NCBI GenBank assembly: GCA_035307785.1
Contig: DATGHS010000091.1
Location: 1 to 6,594 of the forward strand
From: DATGHS01 sp035307785
GTDB taxonomy: Bacteria > Planctomycetota > Planctomycetia > Gemmatales > Gemmataceae
Direction of reading: 5' to 3'
DNA: 6,594 bases
Shown: one piece after another, positions 1-5,805 of the stretch
Layout of the letters: every line of letters begins with the position of its first letter
Numbering within the stretch: position 1 is the first letter of the stretch
The notes under the pieces: generated by a model
What the model was told of the DNA's origin: nothing
The model's database searches: none
Seen by the model: the letters and a program-made list of their open reading frames with translations, nothing else
Made by a program: the position numbers and the translations under genes

Positions 1-186
1 TGCGCCGCGCAAACCAACGGGCCGCACGCATCCGGCGAAGACGCAAGGCGGCACCGTCCCTCCGTGGACGAATGTGCGATTCCATCCCACGGTATTACCA
101 TATTCCTCGAAGTTTGTCACTCTATTATGCAAAACTCAGTAAGATAGACATCCAAGCATAATTCGCCACGATGGCGCCTTTCCTTT

Positions 187-190
187 GGAG
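187..190 (+). promoter_or_regulatory. Ribosome binding site of the CLC gene
   Basis: GGAG lies 8 nt before the ATG at 199 and fixes that start. Confidence 0.6.
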
Positions 191-198
191 AGTAGCTG

Positions 199-2097
199 AT
201 GGAGGCACCCGCGTCCTCTCATTCCTTGCATCCGGTTGGCTGGTTCCCCGAGTTCCTGAAATTAGGCCAAAAGCGGCTGCGAGCACAGGGAAGGGTACTG
301 GGTTCCTGCATCCTCGTGGGCATCGTGGCCGGGCTTGGGGCTGTGCTGTTCTCGGCGGCCTGTCATGTGGTTGTCCACTACACTCTCGATGAAGTGGCCG
401 GCTATCGCGCCCGCACTCCGGCGGGCGAAGCCGTGTTGCCCTGGCTCGGCGACACACAAACGCCGTTGCGCCCCTGGCTCTTGCTCATCGTGCCCGCAGT
501 GGGAGGATTGATCAGCGGCCTGATTGTTTTTACTTTCGCTCCAGAAGCAGAAGGGCACGGCACCGACGCGGCAATTGCTGCTTACCACAACGGCACGCCG
601 ATCCGGCCCAGAGTTCCGCTCATCAAGCTGGTTGCCAGCGCGATAACGATAGGCACCGGCGGCTCCGGAGGCCGCGAGGGTCCCATTGCGCAAATTGGCG
701 CCGGGTTCGGCTCCTTGCTGGGCCGGCTACTGAAACTGCGACCGGCGGAAACTCGAATTCTTTTGGCCGCGGGCATGGGCGCCGGGATCTCGGCCATCTT
801 TCGCGCCCCACTCGCGGGTGCACTTTTTGCCGCCGAGGTCATGTACTCCTCGCCGGAATTCGAAGCCGAAGCGATTCTACCCGCCGGCCTGGCGAGTGTC
901 GTGGCGTACTGCACCTTCGGGATATTCTTCGGCTGGGGCCAGCTCTTCGACGCACCGCACTTGCAATTCAATAACCCCTGGCAATTGGCGCCCTATTTAT
1001 TGCTCGCGCTGTTCATGGCCTTGCTGGCCATGCTCTACACGCGCACGTTCTATTGGTTCACTAGCTGGTTCAAGCACTGGCGAATTCCGGCGGCCTTGAA
1101 ACCGATGTTCGGCGCCGCCGCCACCGGTCTGATCGGTGTGCTGTTATACTACGCGTTCGGCCGACGGCAGTTGGCACTGTCGGTCACGTCCTTCGGCTAT
1201 GGCATTCTTCAGGAGGCGATGAAGCAGCCGACTAGCATGACGGCCGCACTTTTGCTGGCCGTGGCGCTGGGCAAAATCATGACCACAGGCCTGACCATCG
1301 GCAGCGGCGGTTCGGGCGGCGTGTTTGGGCCATCCATGGTGATCGGCGGTTGCGGCGGTGGCGCGCTGGGCTTATTCCTGCACGCCAATTGGCCGTGGCT
1401 TGCCCCGCAGCCAGAGAGCTTTGTCATCCTGGGGATGGCGGGCTTCTTTGCCGCAGCCGCGAAAACACCGTTCTCCACCCTCGTGATCGTCGCGGAGATG
1501 ACGGGCGACTACCAGATGATCTTGCCGGCCCTGTGGGTCTGCACCATCGCCTACCTGCTTTCCGATAGCCAGTCGCTTTACCGTTCGCAGGTTGCGCGGC
1601 GTTCCCTTTCACCGGCCCATCAGGGCAGCTATGTACGCGAAGTCTTGGCTGGGTTGCAAGTGAAGCAGTTCCTTCAGCCGGATGCGACCGTTATCTGCTT
1701 GCATCCTAACGATCCGCTAAGCACGGTCCTTCAGCGTTTGGCCGCCGCGCCAACGACGGTTGTTCCTGTTGTGGATGATCAACAACATTTGCTCGGCGTG
1801 GTTAACCTGGAGGAGGTGCACTTGGCCACGCAGTCGCCGGATTTACGGCCGTGGCTGTTAGCTGAGGATCTTATGCGCCCGGTGGCCAATCCGCTCACAC
1901 CCGATGATCGACTGGATGAAGCGCAGGAAACCTTCGTCGAAAACGATCTTCTCGCGTTGCCAGTGATTGAAAGCAACGGCTCGAAACGGGTCATCGGCAT
2001 GGTCCGCCGTGCCGACATCGCACACGCCTATCTGCGGGCGGTGCATGGTGAGGCGGGCTTGCCCATGGATCAAACACTTTTCCTGGGGCCGGCCTAA
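199..2097 (+). CDS. CLC-family chloride channel/transporter with C-terminal tandem CBS domains
   Basis: Integral membrane protein of 632 residues that should move chloride (or a similar anion) across the cytoplasmic membrane. The CLC core spans about residues 30-465. Visible signatures are G119-H-G-T-D in place of the classic GSGIP, G158-R-E-G-P with gating glutamate E160, the helix-N motif G374-V-F-G-P, and a pore tyrosine at Y461 (equivalent to E. coli Y445). By alignment to E. coli ClC the internal proton glutamate (E203) is replaced by V214, after E213, and the central serine by H120. Two cytosolic CBS domains follow, about residues 488-548 and 555-615; in this family they bind nucleotides and tune gating. 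The ATG at 199 is supported by GGAG at 187-190, 8 nt upstream. The gene is complete and followed by a hairpin. Family is certain; channel versus H+-coupled exchanger is not, though V214 argues against ordinary proton coupling. Confidence 0.95.
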   Translation: MEAPASSHSLHPVGWFPEFLKLGQKRLRAQGRVLGSCILVGIVAGLGAVLFSAACHVVVHYTLDEVAGYRARTPAGEAVLPWLGDTQTPLRPWLLLIVPAVGGLISGLIVFTFAPEAEGHGTDAAIAAYHNGTPIRPRVPLIKLVASAITIGTGGSGGREGPIAQIGAGFGSLLGRLLKLRPAETRILLAAGMGAGISAIFRAPLAGALFAAEVMYSSPEFEAEAILPAGLASVVAYCTFGIFFGWGQLFDAPHLQFNNPWQLAPYLLLALFMALLAMLYTRTFYWFTSWFKHWRIPAALKPMFGAAATGLIGVLLYYAFGRRQLALSVTSFGYGILQEAMKQPTSMTAALLLAVALGKIMTTGLTIGSGGSGGVFGPSMVIGGCGGGALGLFLHANWPWLAPQPESFVILGMAGFFAAAAKTPFSTLVIVAEMTGDYQMILPALWVCTIAYLLSDSQSLYRSQVARRSLSPAHQGSYVREVLAGLQVKQFLQPDATVICLHPNDPLSTVLQRLAAAPTTVVPVVDDQQHLLGVVNLEEVHLATQSPDLRPWLLAEDLMRPVANPLTPDDRLDEAQETFVENDLLALPVIESNGSKRVIGMVRRADIAHAYLRAVHGEAGLPMDQTLFLGPA

Positions 2098-2123
2098 GCC
2101 CAGGGACTTCCACCCCTGGGCTT
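2096..2123 (+). terminator. Hairpin terminator after the CLC gene
   Basis: A perfect 10-bp inverted repeat: AAGCCCAGGG (2096-2105) and CCCTGGGCTT (2114-2123), with an 8-nt loop. The left arm begins inside the CLC stop codon. The T run is short (TTT at 2122-2124), so it is a weak fit to a canonical intrinsic terminator but a very stable hairpin. It probably separates CLC transcription from the next gene. It could also be one copy of a dispersed hairpin family. Confidence 0.6.
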
Positions 2124-2180
2124 TCGGCCTACGGCACATCATTTGCACACATACTCTCCTGCTCCCAGCAATTTCTGCAT

Positions 2181-2184
2181 GGAG
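2181..2184 (+). promoter_or_regulatory. Ribosome binding site of the 50-residue gene
   Basis: GGAG sits 8 nt before the ATG at 2193. It is the main local evidence that this very short frame is translated. Confidence 0.6.
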
Positions 2185-2192
2185 AAAAGATT

Positions 2193-2345
2193 ATGATTCG
2201 CAAATTGAAATCCGGGGAGTACCGGCTTTATTCCCGCAAGGTCGATGCCAAGACCGGCAAACGCAAGAACCTGGGCACGTTTGCCACCCGTGAAGCCGCC
2301 CAGAAACACGAACGGGCCGTGCAATTCTTCAAGCATAAACATTAG
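2193..2345 (+). CDS. Small basic conserved protein, 50 residues, resembling an Arm/AP2-like DNA-binding minidomain
   Basis: The product is 50 residues long and starts MIRKLKSGEYRLYSRKVD. By hand count it has 9 Lys and 6 Arg against 4 acidic residues, so it is strongly basic. The first 32 residues look like short beta strands (G8-E-Y-R-L-Y-S-R-K, then K23-R-K-N-L-G-T-F) joined by a turn D18-A-K-T-G. A charged helix follows, about R33-K49. The pattern of Gly-aromatic strand, turn, Lys/Arg strand, Gly-Thr-Phe and then Thr-Arg-Glu-Ala-Ala helix resembles the N-terminal Arm-type DNA-binding domain of tyrosine recombinases, here alone with no catalytic domain. I recall short conserved hypothetical proteins with this sequence style in several bacterial phyla, none with an assigned role. 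GGAG at 2181-2184 is well placed, and the stop lies 22 nt before the hydrolase start, so the two are probably co-transcribed. DNA or RNA binding is inference. Confidence 0.82.
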   Translation: MIRKLKSGEYRLYSRKVDAKTGKRKNLGTFATREAAQKHERAVQFFKHKH

Positions 2346-2355
2346 ACGGAAATCC

Positions 2356-2360
2356 GAGGG
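2356..2360 (+). promoter_or_regulatory. Ribosome binding site choosing the hydrolase start
   Basis: GAGGG lies 7 nt before the ATG at 2368 and 10 nt before a second ATG at 2371. It favours 2368 over the upstream in-frame ATG at 2245, which lies inside the 50-residue gene. Confidence 0.55.
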
Positions 2361-2367
2361 CACTTCC

Positions 2368-3048
2368 ATGATGCGCATCATCGACAATGTTGAAGTGGAC
2401 GAGCAGCCAATCCAGATTCAGGCTGACGGGGTGCTGCTGGATGGCGACCTGGCAATACCGCACGCCGCGCACGGGGTGATCCTTTTCGCACACGGCAGCG
2501 GCAGCAGCCGGCATAGCCCGCGAAACCGTTTCGTGGCTTCGGAGCTGCATCAGGCCGGGTTCGCCACGCTCCTCTTCGATCTGCTCACGGAAGAAGAAGA
2601 GGAGGTCGATCAGGTCACGGCTCATTTGCGCTTCAACATCGGCTTCCTGGCCGAGCGCCTCGTTTTTGCGGCCGACTGGCTCACACAGGATCGACGCACC
2701 GCCAGCCTGCCGACGGGCTTGTTCGGCGCCAGCACTGGTGCAGCAGCAGCATTACTGGCAGCGGTCGACCGGCCGCAGCACGTTCGCGCCGTTGTCTCAC
2801 GCGGCGGCCGGCCTGATTTGGCCGGCAAGGCGCTCCCAGCCGTGAAGGCGCCCACACTTCTTATTGTCGGCGGCGATGACGATCTGGTTATCGGCTTGAA
2901 TGAAAAAGCCCTGGCTCGCCTGGGTTCGCCCGTCAAGCATCTCGTCATTGTGCCGGGTGCAACGCACTTGTTCGAAGAGCCGGGAAAGCTAGATGAGGTA
3001 GCGCATTTGGCAGCGGACTGGTTTACGAAGCATCTTGGCGCGGCCTAA
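2368..3048 (+). CDS. Alpha/beta hydrolase, dienelactone hydrolase-like
   Basis: A 226-residue cytosolic enzyme with the alpha/beta hydrolase fold and no signal peptide. Visible features in order: the oxyanion-side loop H42-G-S-G-S after the strand G36-V-I-L-F-A; the nucleophile elbow G120-A-S-T-G with S122; the acid loop V167-G-G-D-D-D, with D171 the likely catalytic acid; and the catalytic His in G197-A-T-H-L-F, H200. The triad is complete, so the enzyme should be active as an esterase or related hydrolase; the substrate is unknown. From memory, close relatives often occur fused to, or next to, a predicted phosphoribosyltransferase. None is visible here, so this is the stand-alone form. The ATG at 2368 is chosen because GAGGG precedes it and because earlier in-frame codons overlap the 50-residue gene and read as low-quality protein. 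It lies 22 nt after that gene, in the same orientation, and ends before a hairpin. Confidence 0.9.
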   Translation: MMRIIDNVEVDEQPIQIQADGVLLDGDLAIPHAAHGVILFAHGSGSSRHSPRNRFVASELHQAGFATLLFDLLTEEEEEVDQVTAHLRFNIGFLAERLVFAADWLTQDRRTASLPTGLFGASTGAAAALLAAVDRPQHVRAVVSRGGRPDLAGKALPAVKAPTLLIVGGDDDLVIGLNEKALARLGSPVKHLVIVPGATHLFEEPGKLDEVAHLAADWFTKHLGAA

Positions 3049-3074
3049 TAAACCCCGTTTGTGGTGCCGGCTTT

Positions 3075-3098
3075 AGGCGGTGCCGCGACGCCGCTTTT
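3075..3098 (+). terminator. Probable intrinsic terminator after the hydrolase gene
   Basis: The arms at 3075-3082 and 3089-3096 can form an 8-bp stem with two G-T pairs and a 6-nt loop, followed by T residues through 3098. It sits between two convergent genes, 27 nt after the hydrolase stop. The reverse direction has no good T run, so it most likely serves the plus strand. Confidence 0.5.
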
Positions 3099-3130
3099 CC
3101 GTCTGAAGGCAGTGCTTGGAACAATGTTGG

Positions 3131-5803
3131 TCACGTTCTGTTTCCGTTTGCGTGCACCACGCAACCGCTTTCCGTAAATATCGGCCCTTTGGCGTTGCCC
3201 GTTAGATCGCAGTGCTGCACGGTGGCCGTGGCGCCGGCGGTCACGCGCACGCCTTCCTCTTTATTCCCTTTGATCTGGCAACGGCTGGTGATGAGGCTGC
3301 CGTTCTTGGTCACGTCGATGCCCTTCATGCCGTTGTTCAAGATGTGCGTGTCTTCAACGGTGGCCGAGCCGTTATCGAGCACGTAGAGGCCGCTCTGCTT
3401 GCTCTCGCGCAAAATGCAGCGGCGAATTACCGGTTTGGCCTCACGGGTCGAAGCGATATTGGCCAGCGCGTGGCCCCACAATTCGCAATCTTCGATCAAC
3501 GCTTCGCCCTTGTCGTAGGTGTAGACGCCGCAATCCTTGCCATCACAGAGCCGGCAACGGCGCAGTGTCGGTTTGCCCTCCGTGGCAACATTAACTCCGG
3601 CCAAGCCGTTGCCGGAAATGTCGCAATCTTCAATTGTTGCCTCGCCAAGTTCGTAAATGTAGAAACCGCATTCTTTGTTATCACGAATCGTGCAACTCGT
3701 CACGACCGCGTTGCCGAGGTTGTTAATGACAAGGCCGGATTTTTCATTCACCGCGACCGAGCAGTTCGTCAAAGTGCACGTGGCGTCTTCGGCCACGATT
3801 AGACCGCTGGAATGTCCCTTGCGTATCTTGCAGTCGCGAAAGGTAGCGTTCGCATTTTTTTTCACGTCAACGTTCGGCGGGTGAAAAGCGGTGCCGCCAC
3901 TCTCGGGGTCTATATTCTTCGTCCCATTGGAGTAAATGTCGCAATCTTCAATGGTTCCTAGTCCTCCATCGAGAATGAAGAGGCCACTCTGCTTGCTGTT
4001 GTAAATGTTGCAATGCCGAATAATTGGGTTCGCCCCGCTCTGGATGGCAATATTGGCGAGCGCGTTGGCGTACAGTTCGCAGTTTTCCAGCACGCCGAGG
4101 CCGTTCTTGTAGGCGAAGTAGCCGCAATCCAGGCCGTCGTGCAGCCGGCAGCGGCGGATCATCGGGTTGCCGCCGGTCGTGGCTGCGATGCCGGCGTGCA
4201 CGTTGCCGAAAATGTCGCAATCCTCGAACACGCCCTGGCCCTTGTCGGTCACGAGGCCGCCGCTGTCGAGCCCGTCGCGCAGGACGCTACGGCGAATGAC
4301 CGGATTGCCGCCGCCGGTGATTGCCACGGCGGGCAGTTTGTTCTGATAGAATTCGCAGTCTTCCACGACACCGGAAGTGCCGGCGAAGTGGATACCGTTT
4401 TCCTGGCAGCCATGAATTCGGCAGTGCCGCAGCACCGCGCTGCCGTCGTTGGAGATGTAGATCCCGGTCTTCTCGCTTTCGGCGATCTCGCAATCCTCGA
4501 ACTCCGGGCAGGCCGAAACACGCAAGAACACATTCTGCTGGCGATTTTTCACGATCCGGCATTTCTTGAGCTTTGGCTTCGAACCGGTGGTGACCTCCAC
4601 CCCTTGCGTGGTGTTGTTCTCGATCAGGCAGTTCTCCAAAAGCCCCTGGGCATTGTCGGCGATATACAATCCGCCGGCCTGGCCGTTGCGAATCTTGCAG
4701 TTAAGCAGCATCGGCTGGCTCGATTTTGTGATGCCCACGTTGGGCTGAGCATTCCCCAAGATATCGCAATTCTCGACGGTGCCCCGGCCGTGATCGATGG
4801 ATGTGAGGCCGTTGCTTTTGCCCGACATAATCGTGCAGCCGCGAATGACCGGATCGCTGCCGCGCAGAATGGCCACCTGCGCCGACAGGTTGCCGGAAAA
4901 CACGCAATCTTCGACCAGCCCCCGGGCGTTTTCGGTGAAGAGCAAGCCGTTGCTCTTACCGTCGCGCAGGCAGCAATTGCGGATCGTGAGGTTACTGTTA
5001 TCGATTTCAATTCCCGCATTGCCGTTGCCGACGATTTCGCAGCCTTCGATGGTGCCCTGCCCGTTCTCGCGCGCGTAAATGCCGCCTTGCATGCCATCGC
5101 GAATGGTGCAATTGCGCAGATTCGGCGCGCCATCGAGCTTGACGACCACATTCGGCAATGCGTTCGCAAAGACACTGCTACCATCGATCACGCCGCGGCC
5201 GCCTTCGCGCACCATGATGCCGTTGCCCTGGCCCATGTGAATCTGGCAATCCCGAATGGTGGGGTCGGCATGCGTGGAGATGAGGATTCCGAGCTTGGTG
5301 CAGCCGGCAATTTCGCAATCTTCAATCAGCGGCTGGCTGCGGGCCGACAAGAGCAGGCCGCTATCTTTCGCATCGTGAATCCGGCACTTGCGAATAACCG
5401 GGCGCGCTTCGGCATTCTCAATTCCAAGACACGAAGCGGTCTCGCTGCTGAGGTCGCAGTGCTCGATTTCAACGGTGCCGCTGCTGATGATTATCGCGCA
5501 CTCACTCAGCGCGCCTTCCTCTCTCACCGGCACCTTGCCAATGAAAGCGAGCTTCTCCATGCGGCCATTTTCGGCATGGATACGGAGGCGCGCGTGGAGG
5601 TGAATCTTGGCGCCGTCCTCGCCGAAGATGTGAAGCGGTTTGTCGAGGATGATTTCTGCACGCTCGTCGTAGGTGCCGCGGCGGACGCGGAGCGTGGCGC
5701 CTGCTTGCGCTTGCCGAACGGCCTCGGCGAGCGAACAACAATCGCCCTGGCCGGACGCATCGACCACGTACTCGGCCATTTTCACTTCTGCTGCTTTGTG
5801 CAT
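3131..5803 (-). CDS. Right-handed parallel beta-helix repeat protein with alternating 23-residue rungs
   Basis: 890 residues from the first ATG. A second in-frame ATG at 5779 (882 residues) has AGAAG 5 nt upstream and may be the true start, since the recognisable domain begins right after it. Residues about 11-90 match the capping region of pectate-lyase-like proteins (Y12-V-V-D-A-S-G-Q-G-D, then R42-G-T-Y-D-E). Residues 135-882 are 32 rungs, nearly all exactly 23 residues. Rungs alternate between a Pro/Arg type (P-x-I-R-x-C, then often R-D-G-K-x-S-G-L) and a Gly/Glu type (G-x-I-E-D-C, then G-N-x-x-A-N-I). Residues 501-698 and 699-882 are duplicate 8-rung blocks; the only large break is a 14-residue insertion near 630-643. 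There is no signal peptide or membrane segment, so the protein is probably cytosolic. No polysaccharide-lyase catalytic site is recognisable. From memory it resembles the beta-helix of FBXO11 and bacterial relatives; a binding or scaffold role is inference. The gene starts 2 nt after the BON gene stop. Confidence 0.93.
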   Translation of the reverse strand: MHKAAEVKMAEYVVDASGQGDCCSLAEAVRQAQAGATLRVRRGTYDERAEIILDKPLHIFGEDGAKIHLHARLRIHAENGRMEKLAFIGKVPVREEGALSECAIIISSGTVEIEHCDLSSETASCLGIENAEARPVIRKCRIHDAKDSGLLLSARSQPLIEDCEIAGCTKLGILISTHADPTIRDCQIHMGQGNGIMVREGGRGVIDGSSVFANALPNVVVKLDGAPNLRNCTIRDGMQGGIYARENGQGTIEGCEIVGNGNAGIEIDNSNLTIRNCCLRDGKSNGLLFTENARGLVEDCVFSGNLSAQVAILRGSDPVIRGCTIMSGKSNGLTSIDHGRGTVENCDILGNAQPNVGITKSSQPMLLNCKIRNGQAGGLYIADNAQGLLENCLIENNTTQGVEVTTGSKPKLKKCRIVKNRQQNVFLRVSACPEFEDCEIAESEKTGIYISNDGSAVLRHCRIHGCQENGIHFAGTSGVVEDCEFYQNKLPAVAITGGGNPVIRRSVLRDGLDSGGLVTDKGQGVFEDCDIFGNVHAGIAATTGGNPMIRRCRLHDGLDCGYFAYKNGLGVLENCELYANALANIAIQSGANPIIRHCNIYNSKQSGLFILDGGLGTIEDCDIYSNGTKNIDPESGGTAFHPPNVDVKKNANATFRDCKIRKGHSSGLIVAEDATCTLTNCSVAVNEKSGLVINNLGNAVVTSCTIRDNKECGFYIYELGEATIEDCDISGNGLAGVNVATEGKPTLRRCRLCDGKDCGVYTYDKGEALIEDCELWGHALANIASTREAKPVIRRCILRESKQSGLYVLDNGSATVEDTHILNNGMKGIDVTKNGSLITSRCQIKGNKEEGVRVTAGATATVQHCDLTGNAKGPIFTESGCVVHANGNRT
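3158..3709 (-). repeat. Copy 2 of an 8-rung block in the beta-helix gene
   Basis: Encodes residues 699-882, directly abutting copy 1. Shared landmarks in the same order are I-E-D-C-D-I, R-R-C-R-L-x-D-G-x-D-C-G, A-L-A-N-I-A, S-K-Q-S-G-L and an I/V-D-V-x-K-N turn. Its last two rungs have diverged most and run into the C-terminal cap. Confidence 0.7.
3710..4303 (-). repeat. Copy 1 of an 8-rung block in the beta-helix gene
   Basis: Encodes residues 501-698. It aligns rung for rung with the adjacent copy 2. The best rungs (547-569 against 745-767, and 593-615 against 791-813) share 13 of 23 residues each, well above the rung consensus alone. It carries a 14-residue insertion absent from copy 2. 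Confidence 0.7.
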
Positions 5804-5805
5804 GC

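Noticed and set aside
1..162. Three open plus-strand frames from the left edge, ending at 147, 142 and 162, which might be the end of an upstream gene.
   Set aside because: All three frames are open over this short GC-rich stretch and none gives a recognisable protein, so no gene can be chosen.
164..215. Possible fluoride riboswitch ahead of a CLC gene, prompted by GCTGATGGAGG near the start codon.
   Set aside because: The conserved 5' half and P1 pairing are absent, and the CLC motifs are not those of the fluoride-type CLC proteins.
2179..2196. A five-codon micro-ORF (MEKRL) whose TGA overlaps the ATG of the 50-residue gene.
   Set aside because: No RBS of its own is visible; the GGAG lies inside it and fits the ATG at 2193. 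Most likely chance.
2245..2367. An in-frame upstream ATG that would extend the hydrolase by 41 residues.
   Set aside because: The extension overlaps the 50-residue gene, has no RBS, and looks like out-of-frame translation. GAGGG supports the ATG at 2368.
3131..5803. Regularly spaced short DNA repeats (variants of TCGCAATCTTC every 69 or 138 bp), which could suggest a CRISPR or tandem satellite.
   Set aside because: The spacing is exactly 23 or 46 codons and the repeat encodes the conserved E-D-C of each rung. It is protein-level repetition inside a gene.
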